DNA from: Methanobrevibacter ruminantium M1
Lineage (GTDB): Archaea; Methanobacteriota; Methanobacteria; Methanobacteriales; Methanobacteriaceae
Assembly (NCBI RefSeq): GCF_000024185.1
Contig: NC_013790.1
Coordinates: 434,001 to 498,000 of the forward strand
Length of the DNA: 64,000 nucleotides
Direction: 5' to 3'
In this document: positions 26,901 through 36,025 of the stretch, one piece after another
How positions within the stretch are numbered: the stretch's first letter is position 1
How the letters are laid out: the number at the start of each line of letters is the position of its first letter
Program-made: the position numbers and the translations under genes
The notes under the pieces: model-generated
What the model was told of the DNA's origin: nothing
Seen by the model: only the letters and a program-made list of their open reading frames with translations
Database searches by the model: none

Positions 26901-29186
26901 TCTGATAGTAATTTGATCATTATTCATTACAGCGATCAATATAGTTCCTCTAGCAAGTATGATACTATTACTGTAACTAATAAATCAACACAATATGAGG
27001 AAATTATAAGAGATTTCCTCCAATCTAAATATGTAAAAGTTACAGATGAAGAATTGTATGATGTAATAAAGATGTTTAATTCAATTAATGGTGAATGGTT
27101 ACTTAGAGTAATTTCTAATTCCGGCCATTATGATAGGGAAAAATTAAGTATTATTTCTGCTATTAAATATTGCTTATCCATTTTGGACCATAAAGATATT
27201 GTTTGGATTCCAGTTTCTATGGAAGAAATCTTAAGAATTGCAGGAAATGTTAAATTAGATAAAAATAAAGGAATTTTTGACTCTAAGTTAATAAAAGGAA
27301 ATCATAGTGATGATCTGCTATTCATTGGTGTAAAATTCAATGAAGATAATAGAATCGAAGTTATATTCTACCCAATCGAAGTTAAAATAGGTTTGAATAA
27401 TGCTTCAACTATTAAAAAAGGTAAAAGTCAATTAGATAATACTTATAAACTTCTTAAAACTCAACTACAAAATATTAATGTAGAGAATTCTGAATTTAGA
27501 AATAAATTCTTTAGAAATTTCTTCATCCAAATATTATTGTCCAATGAGCAAAAATTAGTAACTAATCATATTTGGGATGAAAAAGGATTGGATAGAATTG
27601 AAGAATTCAAAGCAGAACTATTAAATGATGAATATGATATTTTATATGGTTTAGAAGAGTACATTGGTAAAGGTTCTTTGGTTTCATTTAAAAAAGAATC
27701 TCATCACATCTCTATCTATATGGATGTTGATAAGCAAGTAATTGAGTTACCAGAAGATTTTGCTTATTACGGTTTAGCCACTCCTATAAGAGAAATCCAT
27801 GATGAGATTCAGTCAGACAATACAGATATTCTTGCAGAAACATTGTTATCACATGTAGATATAAGTGAAATTAGAGCAAAGAATAATGATATATGCGATT
27901 CAAATGAGGATATGTCAATAGATGATGATTTTGATAATTTAAGTGAATTTGAGGATAGTTTTATTGAAGAAGAATCAGAAATTTCTGAAGAGCCTGATGA
28001 AGAATTAACTGATGCAACTTCAAGCAGTGATAATGAATCAATTGAGAATATTGGAGAATCTCCTTCTAAAATTTCTAATGTCAGAGCATTAATTGGAACT
28101 CAGAAGGGTTATAATCATAAAGTTTATTGGGAATTTGGACATCCTTCTTTAGCAAATAGGCATATGTTAATTCAAGGAAAATCTGGACAAGGTAAAACAT
28201 ATTTCATTCAACGAATGTTAAAAGAGTTGTCTATTCAAGGCATTCCTAGCATAATTATTGATTATACTGATGGATTCAAGCCTTCTCAATTAGAACCTAA
28301 TTTTAAAGACTCTTTAGGAGATAAAATAAGCCAATATTTTGTTGTAAAAGAAAATTTCCCAATAAATCCATTTAAACGAAACACTATCATGATTGATAAG
28401 GACATATTTATTGAAGAAGACAACAGCACTATTGCGAGCCGATTTAAATCTATCATTAATTCTGTTTATGGGCTAGGTATTCAACAGTCCAATACTTTAT
28501 ATCAAACAGTTTTAGATTGCTTGGATAAGTATGATGATAATTTTGATTTGAATATCCTAAAAGAAGAAATTCTAAAAGACGAATCAAATAGTGCACAAAC
28601 AGTCTTGAATAAATTAAATGAGTTATTGGATAAAAATCCGTTCGCATCCACTGATTTCGACTGGTCTGTCTTAGATAATAAAGACGGTAAAGTTTACATT
28701 ATCCAATTAACTGCACTTTCTAAGGATATACAGACAATTATAACTGAATTCATCCTTTGGGATTTATGGAATTACAAATTAACAAATGGTAGTGAAGATA
28801 ATCCTTTCATTGTTGTTTTAGATGAAGCTCATAATCTTGATTTTTCCAATGACTCTCCATGTAGTAAAATTCTTAAAGAAGGCAGGAAATTTGGATGGTC
28901 TGGGTGGTTTGCAACACAATCTGTTAAAGGATCTATGAAAATTGATGAAATAGCTAAATTAGAGAATGCAGATGAGAAGATATATTTCCATCCAACGGAT
29001 GTTTCAACAATAGCTAAAGATTTGTCAAAAGACAATGAAGATAAAAAAATATATGAAAAAGAGTTATCTCAATTGACAAAAGGATATTGTATTGTTCAAG
29101 GGTCTGCAATAGATTCAAGTGGCAATTTGTATCAGCCAAATCCTGTAACTGTAAAAATTGAGGAGATAAGTTTTGATGAAAATTAA
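23964..29186 (+). CDS. dptH: DptH-like restriction protein with HerA/FtsK-type ATPase
   Basis: I choose ATG 23964 (after GGAG at 23951), giving 1,740 residues; the frame is open back to TTG 23931. The first about 1,300 residues carry no motif I recognise. A strongly acidic Glu/Asp/Ser linker (about 1,300-1,370) precedes a C-terminal ATPase with GKSGQGKT (Walker A 1405-1412), VVLDEAH (Walker B, D1620/E1621) and a WFATQS motif typical of HerA/FtsK DNA-translocating ATPases. Length and architecture agree with DptH (DndH). It is thought to pump or distort DNA during restriction. Confidence 0.8.
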   Translation: MLNQFYDYLSNKLLNYFDDTKILSGEKFFISFDEDDQIMSFYNSLRSIAETNFSCSEFIYVHTISGKEYNTYSININGVKFVISESLTINVDFLVTLRNQVTSQEGVWKDTALLVICNEAIDSIGKGMRNLQKEGMPLNVKSISKNLEDEINDSQILNYSDKQIAKFSLNIQEEELFQTTLWDYETILSIINKGFVSDEDLRELNLFKDDQLNQNSPQKMLKRLKENYDTFNEVNKFSQYGDKKEQLKNMFTDSGVSILSKDDWYKAEWKMVKKSKDDFINQQNPLNYNENLEKITENGLNYWEIPNSFTKTGKRKRNIIVFNPNHSHEVSLKFSFDQILSNSFLNTNSKKFTIARGKSLIVNFTLDSSEPIFKTIKYKHKNENISEFTFNIVVLNFEPEIFNSIKSRFSVNVKSKQIIVTNDEDSFDIVFGTGSKEIEKLIKENGEKLYLYDDESLIISEQSPAWNDGKLSFKLYKDNNYAPFLIKEKSKKTLPVNSYVIWNLKRRNMENFIFNGVKAVQDVNSFYLVEEFKEFLKMEREIIKQDIFYAKRNIDGSLEKIEVSFSNELETAYMDIFNYYKTFDDSPEDNLPSLVYLNDDLKELYKKFITIFNKEISEIEENSILSDFKYKKNLLKLGRIETDNKIMYSPLSPLNIAYQLEVSKQCGNEDLSVNILERLVPNNLIPYICSDDGKELFRPIYQEEAHEWLIYEKSEEVSIGTTNVFISNVVTEKLNQFVKHFNYLFSFNNSSPIKINLINIKDDKEVVKGVFNFIRSRLPDKTKTKKVIPVEINIYNDAEKSSFDNLFDCQSEIQLLEEFGIKKLKSDIFDPIDIIHMIQNNISYYKHPFKKEEYEYAHLSFYKVKSHNNIANDNMDKIETGLSLNGLLSSVTSTTKHSEYRTGFGTNNILNMSNPLIKTVINLNELVENSKNFGKNTYSKNKSVITTVELEEDNIEELYDKSHWVTFIEPTFGIEYFDSSDSNLIIIHYSDQYSSSSKYDTITVTNKSTQYEEIIRDFLQSKYVKVTDEELYDVIKMFNSINGEWLLRVISNSGHYDREKLSIISAIKYCLSILDHKDIVWIPVSMEEILRIAGNVKLDKNKGIFDSKLIKGNHSDDLLFIGVKFNEDNRIEVIFYPIEVKIGLNNASTIKKGKSQLDNTYKLLKTQLQNINVENSEFRNKFFRNFFIQILLSNEQKLVTNHIWDEKGLDRIEEFKAELLNDEYDILYGLEEYIGKGSLVSFKKESHHISIYMDVDKQVIELPEDFAYYGLATPIREIHDEIQSDNTDILAETLLSHVDISEIRAKNNDICDSNEDMSIDDDFDNLSEFEDSFIEEESEISEEPDEELTDATSSSDNESIENIGESPSKISNVRALIGTQKGYNHKVYWEFGHPSLANRHMLIQGKSGQGKTYFIQRMLKELSIQGIPSIIIDYTDGFKPSQLEPNFKDSLGDKISQYFVVKENFPINPFKRNTIMIDKDIFIEEDNSTIASRFKSIINSVYGLGIQQSNTLYQTVLDCLDKYDDNFDLNILKEEILKDESNSAQTVLNKLNELLDKNPFASTDFDWSVLDNKDGKVYIIQLTALSKDIQTIITEFILWDLWNYKLTNGSEDNPFIVVLDEAHNLDFSNDSPCSKILKEGRKFGWSGWFATQSVKGSMKIDEIAKLENADEKIYFHPTDVSTIAKDLSKDNEDKKIYEKELSQLTKGYCIVQGSAIDSSGNLYQPNPVTVKIEEISFDEN

Positions 29187-29227
29187 TTTGATTGAATAAA
29201 GTATTATAGTTTTTTTGAGGGTTAGAT

Positions 29228-32200
29228 ATGGAAAGTAAAGACAGAATAGAGAATACTATTTTCAATGATAAAAGAATGGATGCTTATATAGACAAATATT
29301 TTGAAGAGTTTACTCTGAGTTCTGAACAAGAAGAGGCACTGAATATTTGGATAGATAAATTAAATAACGATCAATTAACAAGTGAAAAAGGGAATTATCA
29401 TAATTTTTTTGAAATTATTCTTGAAGATTTACTTGGTTATAAACGTTCTGATGTTAAACATGAAGAGAATATTGGTGATGAAGGCCATCCTGTAGAGTTT
29501 GTATTAGAAAAAGATGGAAAAGATTATGTGATTATAGAACTAAAAGGAACAACTTATAAAGACCTCACTAAAAGAAGACCTGGACAGCAATCACCAGTAG
29601 AGCAAGCTACAAATTATGCTAGTGCTAAAAAAGAAACTGAATGGGCTACAGTTTCAAATTATGATGAATTTAGATTTTTTAATCCAACAGCAAGAGATAA
29701 TTATATTTCATTCAAGTTTAGGCAATTGAAAGATTTGGAAATCTTTAAAAAATTTTTATTAGTATTCAGTAAATTTTCACTTATCGATGAAGACATACCT
29801 AAAAAATTACTTAATGAAACAAAAGTCATTGAAAGAGAATTAGAAAATGAATTTTATCAATTGTATAGTGACACTAGATTAATGATTATTAAGGAATTGG
29901 AATATTCTTCAGAAGATATTAATAGGATTGAAGCAATAAAATTATCTCAAATAATATTAAATAGATTTATTTTCCTTTGTTTTGCAGAAGATTTAGCGCT
30001 TATGGAGGAAGAGACAACTGCTGATGTATTATTAACACCTTTAAAGCATAGAAATTTAATCGGAAATACAATGTGGAATAGGTTAAATGAATTATTTATT
30101 TTTGCAAATCAAGGAAATAAACATAGGAGAATACCTGCATTTAATGGAGGATTATTTGAGGATGATTTATCTAATTTGAAAATAAGGGATGAAATTGAAG
30201 ATAGGTCTTTCTTTGAAAATTGGAATTTAAAAGAAGATTTTGAAGACAAATATGAGGATATTGCTAAACTAATTGGAGTTTATAAAGATACTCTTAATCC
30301 AATTTTCATTAATTTATTAATAATTTCTACATATGACTTTGATTCAGAACTTGATGTAAATATCTTAGGACATATTTTTGAAAACAGTATTAGCGATATT
30401 GAAGAGTTAAAAAATGATAATCAAGAGCAAAGAAAAAAAGATGGAGTGTATTACACTCCAGAATATATTACAGATTATATTTGTAGAAATACAATTATTC
30501 CATATTTAAGTATTTCTGGTAAAGCCAGCACAGTTCATGAATTATTATACGAATATGAATCATCTAATTCATTGGATGTTTTAGATTCAAAATTAACTAA
30601 CATCAAAGTTCTAGATCCTGCCTGTGGTAGTGGGAGCATGTTAAATAAATCAGTAGATATATTATTTGAAATTCATGAAGCATTACATGCAAGTAAATAT
30701 GCTGGAGATTCATCTTTAGATAGATTTTTTGATAGTTTAGAAAAACGAAAGGAAATTATAAGTAATAATATTTATGGGGTTGATTTGAACGAGGAGTCCG
30801 TTGAAATTACTAAATTATCCTTATTCCTAAAATTAGCAACTACTGTTGGACTTAAAGAAGGGTTTCAACTTCCTAGTTTAGATAAACATATTAAATGTGG
30901 GGATTCATTAGTGGATGATGAGTCAATTGCCGGAAATAAAGCATTTAACTGGTATGAATCATTTTCAGAAGTTTTTGAAAGTGGCGGATTTGATATTATT
31001 GTAGGAAATCCTCCGTATGTGGATATTAAAGAAATGGATGAAAAAACAGCAAAATACATATTTGATAATTATGAAACTTCTTTTAACAGGATAAATTTAT
31101 ATTCTACATTTGTGGAAAAAAGTTATTATTTGCTAAAAAATGAAGGGATTTTTTCATTTATCATGCCTAATTCCATTTTATTTAATTCTACTTACTCTAA
31201 AATCAGAGAACTAATTCTTAATAATACATCCATATTAAATATTGTAAGAACTTCTGATGATGTTTTTAAAGATGCTAAAGTGGAACCTATTATTTTAATC
31301 TTCAAAAAAGGATATGATGAAGGAAATAAGACTAAGATACTTATAAAAAAAGATGATATGGATGAAATTCCAATAAATAATTATTCAGAACATTTCTTTA
31401 CACAAGAAAGATGGTTTGAAAATAATTCAATAATTAATATTTTTTCAGATGATTTTACTTTTGATTTATTAAAGAAAATTGATGGAAATAATGAAAGATT
31501 AATTGATTATTGTGATTTTAGTTTAGGTTTAACTCCTTATGATAAATATAAAGGTATGAGTGAGGATATTATTAAAAATAGAAAATTCCATTCAAAAATA
31601 AAACTTGACGATACTTTTAAAGAATTATTGGATGGGTCCGATATTACAAGATATAATGTAAAATGGGGCGAAAAAGAATATATTAAATATGGGGACTGGT
31701 TAGGAGCACCTCGGGAAGAAAAATTCTTTAAAAATCCTAGAATTTTAATAAGACAGATTTTATCTATAGCTCCTAAGGAATCTCGAAAAAGGATTTTTGC
31801 CGCTTACACAGAAGAAGAATTATATAACGCTCAAATTGCTTTTAATTTAGTATTGAAAGAAGGCTTTGATGATAAAAATTTATTGAAATATTTTTTAGGA
31901 ATAATTAATTCTAAAATGATGACTTGGTATTATGAAGAAAGATTTATGGATAAAAATAAAAAGAATTTTGCAAAAATTTTGATTGAAAATGCTAAAAATC
32001 TTCCAGTCATTATTAATTCAAATTTTTTAGATGAGATAGTATCTAATGTGGATTCAATAATAGAGTTAAATAAAGAGTTTTATAGTGTAAGAAATGCATT
32101 TCAAACATGGCTTAAAATAGAATTTGAAATTGAAAAACTCTCTAAGAAACTAGAAAACTATTATGATTTAAACTTTGAAGAATTCTTAAAAGAGATAAAA

Positions 32201-32392
32201 AAGAAAAAAGTAGTCATTAGACCAAATCAAATACAGGACTTGTCCGAATTATTTAATGAAAGTTTAGGAAAAATAGAATATCTGCAAAGAGAGATTAAAG
32301 AAGCAGACGAAAAAATTAACCTACTGGTCTATGAATTATATGGTTTAAATCATGAAGAAATAGAAATTATAGAAAATAGCTTTAATGATTAA
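29228..32392 (+). CDS. Type IIG-like fused nuclease and N6-adenine methyltransferase
   Basis: A 1,054-residue protein starting 41 bases after dptH, preceded by GAGGGTTAG. The N-terminal domain (about residues 55-165) has EFVLEKDGKDYVIIELKG with E104-x-K106, a PD-(D/E)xK nuclease outline. The Eco57I-type methyltransferase core has motif I DPACGSG (463-469) and motif IV NPPY (594-597), which sets the target base as adenine N6. The C-terminal about 350 residues should hold target recognition and end in a coiled coil. It can be a stand-alone type IIG enzyme or the modification partner of the dpt genes. Same strand and AT-rich composition as dptFGH. Confidence 0.85.
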   Translation: MESKDRIENTIFNDKRMDAYIDKYFEEFTLSSEQEEALNIWIDKLNNDQLTSEKGNYHNFFEIILEDLLGYKRSDVKHEENIGDEGHPVEFVLEKDGKDYVIIELKGTTYKDLTKRRPGQQSPVEQATNYASAKKETEWATVSNYDEFRFFNPTARDNYISFKFRQLKDLEIFKKFLLVFSKFSLIDEDIPKKLLNETKVIERELENEFYQLYSDTRLMIIKELEYSSEDINRIEAIKLSQIILNRFIFLCFAEDLALMEEETTADVLLTPLKHRNLIGNTMWNRLNELFIFANQGNKHRRIPAFNGGLFEDDLSNLKIRDEIEDRSFFENWNLKEDFEDKYEDIAKLIGVYKDTLNPIFINLLIISTYDFDSELDVNILGHIFENSISDIEELKNDNQEQRKKDGVYYTPEYITDYICRNTIIPYLSISGKASTVHELLYEYESSNSLDVLDSKLTNIKVLDPACGSGSMLNKSVDILFEIHEALHASKYAGDSSLDRFFDSLEKRKEIISNNIYGVDLNEESVEITKLSLFLKLATTVGLKEGFQLPSLDKHIKCGDSLVDDESIAGNKAFNWYESFSEVFESGGFDIIVGNPPYVDIKEMDEKTAKYIFDNYETSFNRINLYSTFVEKSYYLLKNEGIFSFIMPNSILFNSTYSKIRELILNNTSILNIVRTSDDVFKDAKVEPIILIFKKGYDEGNKTKILIKKDDMDEIPINNYSEHFFTQERWFENNSIINIFSDDFTFDLLKKIDGNNERLIDYCDFSLGLTPYDKYKGMSEDIIKNRKFHSKIKLDDTFKELLDGSDITRYNVKWGEKEYIKYGDWLGAPREEKFFKNPRILIRQILSIAPKESRKRIFAAYTEEELYNAQIAFNLVLKEGFDDKNLLKYFLGIINSKMMTWYYEERFMDKNKKNFAKILIENAKNLPVIINSNFLDEIVSNVDSIIELNKEFYSVRNAFQTWLKIEFEIEKLSKKLENYYDLNFEEFLKEIKKKKVVIRPNQIQDLSELFNESLGKIEYLQREIKEADEKINLLVYELYGLNHEEIEIIENSFND

Positions 32393-32395
32393 TTT

Positions 32396-32656
32396 ATGGA
32401 CGATGAAACATTAATCCTAATTGAATACATCAGAAACGCGCCAACAAGAGAAATGGTGCTTAAGTCATTTGAAGGAGTGGACTTTATAAGACCAATCCAA
32501 ATTTCTAGGAAAACAGGCATTCACCCAAACAATGTCAGCAAGAAATTAAAGGATCTTCGCGAACATGAACTGGTCTATGTCATAAATCCTGAGTACCATG
32601 TTCCTAAACTTTACAGGCTTACTGAAAAGGGTAAAAATATGCTTCAATTCTTGTAG
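32396..32656 (+). CDS. Small winged-helix DNA-binding protein
   Basis: An 86-residue protein that begins 3 bases after the methyltransferase stop. It has a winged-helix pattern: RPIQISRKTGIHPNNVSKKL is the helix-turn-helix, followed by a wing ending YRLTEKGKNML. This arrangement is common in archaeal MarR/ArsR-like regulators. It could control the island, like controller proteins of restriction-modification systems, but its codons are less AT-rich than the methyltransferase gene, so it may be an older host gene. Confidence 0.7.
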   Translation: MDDETLILIEYIRNAPTREMVLKSFEGVDFIRPIQISRKTGIHPNNVSKKLKDLREHELVYVINPEYHVPKLYRLTEKGKNMLQFL

Positions 32657-33075
32657 AAAATCAACCTTTTTTCAACAAAACTCTTTTTATTTATGGATAC
32701 ATGTACATGCCTTCACGGTTTTACAGCACTTTCACATTTTTCAAAAAACATAATTTTAAATATTAGTTCGCATATATTAAAATTATATATTATATTATTT
32801 TGACAATTGCAAAAATTTTAAATTTTTGTTATATTGGGGTCAGAATAAGGATAATAATTAATTATATTGTTTTTATTTTTTTAAAAAATAGAAATTTTTT
32901 CTTATGAAAAATAAGGATTGGCAATTGCCTTTAAAAAAATAGTGGGTTTTTTTTTTTTAAAAAGTATCCTTTAAAATAATAAGAAATATCTTCTAAACTA
33001 ATAAATGGAATAATTAGGAAGAATAAAAAAATAAAATATGAAAAGTAATTTAAATTACTTTTCAAAAATTAGAAC
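32657..33075. other. Convergent intergenic region
   Basis: The plus-strand island and the minus-strand adhesin gene end here. The stretch is AT-rich with several A- and T-tracts, including a run of more than ten T at about 32947, which may end transcription from the left. No gene is seen. The palindrome at its right end is listed separately. Confidence 0.6.
33040..33063 (-). terminator. Terminator-like palindrome of the adhesin gene
   Basis: GAAAAGTAATTT and AAATTACTTTTC form a perfect 24-base palindrome 13 bases beyond the stop of the minus-strand gene, followed on that strand by a T-rich tract. Confidence 0.6.
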
Positions 33076-35136
33076 TTATTTTATAGTAAGTTTAGCACTT
33101 GCACTTACTGCTTTGTAGGTGTTGTCACCTGCATATTTAGCAGTGAAGCTGTAAGTTCCTTTCTTATTGATACTTACTTTAACAGTAGCTACACCTTTAG
33201 AGTTGGTAGTTCCAGTGTAAGTTTTGCCGTTTACAGTGAAACTGATCTTCTTATTAGCGATTACACTGCCTTGTTCGGTTTTGAAGGTAGCGCTAATGGA
33301 TTTGGTTTTAGCGGATGCTTTGTAAGTAGCAGCTTTGGTAGTTAATTTAGGAGTTTGAGCGGCTACGTTAATTAAGTATACTCCAAATGATGCTTCATAT
33401 TCATCGTCACCGAGGAATGCTACAGCAAAGGTGTATCCTCCTTTGTATCCTAAATTAATTTTAAGTTGAGCTACACCATTTTCATTTGTGGTTTTAGTGT
33501 ATTCTTTACCGTTAAATCCAATTTTGACTTCTTTGTTTACTAAAGGATTGCCTTCTGCATCAAGTAAGGTTGCGTTGAAGTAATTGTCATTTGTGTCACC
33601 GGTATTAGGTGCTAAAGTGACAACTGACATATTGTTAGCATTGATTTGGGTAGCTGTTCTTTTAGTTGCAGTGTTTTTGAATGAAACTTGAGCGCTGCTT
33701 GCAGCAAGGTCGTTAGTTCCGGCAAATTCAACGGCAACAGTTTGGGCAGTAGCGTTTTCATCAATTGGTACATTGATTACAGCCTTACCGTTTTCATCAG
33801 TTTCGATTTCAGTTGCATTTCCATCGTCGATTTTGTAGGAAAGGGTTTGTCCTGCTTGAGGAGCGCCGTTTACGTCTACCAATTCAACAGTGACGGTTCC
33901 ATCTGCTGCAGCGATTTCTGCAATGTTGATGGAGGTTACTGCTTTATCTGCTGCAGGAATTACAGTACCATTTTCATTGTCCCAGTCAGCATACCATACG
34001 GTTACAGGGGTAATGCCTGCGTCTAAGTTGTTGTTAACGATTGCAATAGGTGCATATGGGTTTAAAGGACCAGAGTTACTTAAGATGTACATGAAAGTAA
34101 TGCCTTCAGGATTAGCCCCTGCAGTTGCGGTAATGGTGTTGCCTGTAATGTTTATGTCACCGATCTTACTTGGGTATCCGTGTGCTGTGTTACCTGATTC
34201 AGCTTTCATAAAGATAGATCCTTCATTTGCTTCAATAGTGTTATCAGCAATGATGTATCCGTTAGCTGCTTTTTGAGTACTGATTATAGGTAAATCTTTA
34301 AAGATTACGTTTCCTTTGTCATCAACACAGTATCCGCATCTGATGAAACTGTTGTTAGCGATTACACATCCTTGGGTGGAAGCTCCACCGAAGTAGATAG
34401 CATAACAGTTGTCGATGAAAGTGTTGTCGGTCATGATGTTGTTACCTGAGTTACTTGCAATGGAAATAGCGTCAAGAACTTGTCCTTCAAAGGTACATCC
34501 GGTTACGGTAATGTCGTGGGAACCCATAAGGTTAATTGCTTTAGTACCGTATTCTTTTTTACCGCCGTTGGTTACTTGTTCGGATGAACCGTTGAAGTAA
34601 GAGTTGGTAATGCTACAGAAAGATGCGCCTTTACCGTATACACCGCTACTCCAGTCGATGAATTTACAGTTGTCTACAGTACCGTTTTCAATAGCTAATT
34701 GGATAGCATATCCTGATACTTGTTCTCCATAGTTTTTGTGGCCGTCAGTGTTAATGAAGGTAATTCCTTCAAAAGCAGTTCCAGCTTCATTTGCAATGAA
34801 GAGTGCTCCGCTACCACCTTGGGATGCACCGCTAGCTTTAATGACAGTGTCTTGACCTTTGATGGTAACTTGTTTAGTTACATTAAATGTTGTATCAACG
34901 TCATATGTCTTGTTTTCTAATTCAATTGTGTCTCCAGGTTTAGCATTATCAAGCTTAGTTTGGATGTCTTGTGCATCAGCACTAGCTGTAAGAGGAGCAA
35001 CTTTTTCGTCTGCAACATCGTCTACATCTGCAGCATCGTTTATATATGTGACATCAGCATCTGCTGCTGCAACTGCAGAGACAGAAATAGCTACTAATAA
35101 TACTAAAAGGAGGGATAAGATAATTTTTTTATTCAT
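33076..35136 (-). CDS. Adhesin-like protein, beta-helix plus Ig-like domains
   Basis: A 686-residue secreted protein with a clear signal peptide (Lys-Lys, then ILSLLLVLLVAISVSAVAA). Residues about 60-380 are a right-handed parallel beta-helix (repeated short strands with N-x-F/I turns such as ITVTGCTFEGQVLDAISI). Residues about 400-500 and 505-600 are Ig-like modules with NENGVAQLKINLGYKGGYTF, and the last 85 residues are an Ig-like domain with NGKTYTGTTNSKGVATVKVS and YAGDNTYKA that recurs in the genes at 40717 and 51468. No C-terminal membrane anchor is seen, so the last domain probably binds the pseudomurein surface. A role in attachment to rumen partners or substrate is inferred. Confidence 0.8.
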   Translation of the reverse strand: MNKKIILSLLLVLLVAISVSAVAAADADVTYINDAADVDDVADEKVAPLTASADAQDIQTKLDNAKPGDTIELENKTYDVDTTFNVTKQVTIKGQDTVIKASGASQGGSGALFIANEAGTAFEGITFINTDGHKNYGEQVSGYAIQLAIENGTVDNCKFIDWSSGVYGKGASFCSITNSYFNGSSEQVTNGGKKEYGTKAINLMGSHDITVTGCTFEGQVLDAISIASNSGNNIMTDNTFIDNCYAIYFGGASTQGCVIANNSFIRCGYCVDDKGNVIFKDLPIISTQKAANGYIIADNTIEANEGSIFMKAESGNTAHGYPSKIGDINITGNTITATAGANPEGITFMYILSNSGPLNPYAPIAIVNNNLDAGITPVTVWYADWDNENGTVIPAADKAVTSINIAEIAAADGTVTVELVDVNGAPQAGQTLSYKIDDGNATEIETDENGKAVINVPIDENATAQTVAVEFAGTNDLAASSAQVSFKNTATKRTATQINANNMSVVTLAPNTGDTNDNYFNATLLDAEGNPLVNKEVKIGFNGKEYTKTTNENGVAQLKINLGYKGGYTFAVAFLGDDEYEASFGVYLINVAAQTPKLTTKAATYKASAKTKSISATFKTEQGSVIANKKISFTVNGKTYTGTTNSKGVATVKVSINKKGTYSFTAKYAGDNTYKAVSASAKLTIK

Positions 35137-36025
35137 ATTTTTTCTCCATTAATATTAAATCAGATTTTTTAGATCTTATTTTTAAAAATTTAACTTGTTT
35201 TTCTTTTAATTAAAATGTAATAAAATTACTTTTTAAATAAAAACTAATATTAATATTCAAATTCTTATTATCTTTATTTTCAAAAGATAATTGCTAATTT
35301 AATTGATTTTATCTAATGCTAACTAGTTAAACGATTTAAATAACTTTAAGGGAATTAGTTAAGCTTTAACTAAAAATTGTTTAAATTATTAAACTTAATC
35401 AAATAACAATTATTTTATTAATATTAGTAATAATATGTTTTGTTGATATGCAATATATATCTTATGGTTATAATTATTTTTGTTTATTTCTTATAATTTA
35501 TATTAATATTTGTAATTTTTTATTAAAATTTAAAAATAATAGTTTATTTTACTTTAATATATTTTAAAATTTATTATAATGTTTATTTTTCAATTTAAAG
35601 TTTAAAAAGTGATATGAATTATAATATTTTTAATCTTATTTTATTTTAAAAAATTCTTATTTTTTTAGAAATTTTCATCGATTTATATGTATTTTTTATA
35701 TTTTTTCATTATAATATGAAATATATTTTAGAAAGATATTTATATATTGAATAATAAACTACAGTTCATATTAATTATGTTTTAATTCAAGTTTATATCC
35801 TTTTTATAATTGTTATAAACTTTTATAAATCGAATACTTTAGGGCTAATTTAACCATCAAATATCGATATTTTTCTATTGATTTGTATCATAAGGTATAT
35901 GGTTAAGCCAAAAAACTATAAATTTGGTTTATATTGAATTTTTATATTCTTGGCAGGAGTTTTATTATTCTAATAAATTTTCTGCCAAATTATGTATTAT
36001 ATTGTTAAATTAAAAAAAAGGACAA
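35137..36025. other. Divergent AT-rich intergenic region
   Basis: Nearly 900 bases between divergent surface-protein genes. It is extremely AT-rich with many TATA-like sequences on both strands, so promoters for both genes should be here, but I cannot single out a TATA box. No coding sequence, repeat or RNA gene was seen. Confidence 0.5.

Noticed and set aside
33688-35152. Plus-strand frames opposite the adhesin gene
   Set aside because: Shadow frames of the minus-strand gene, which has signal peptide and domain pattern.
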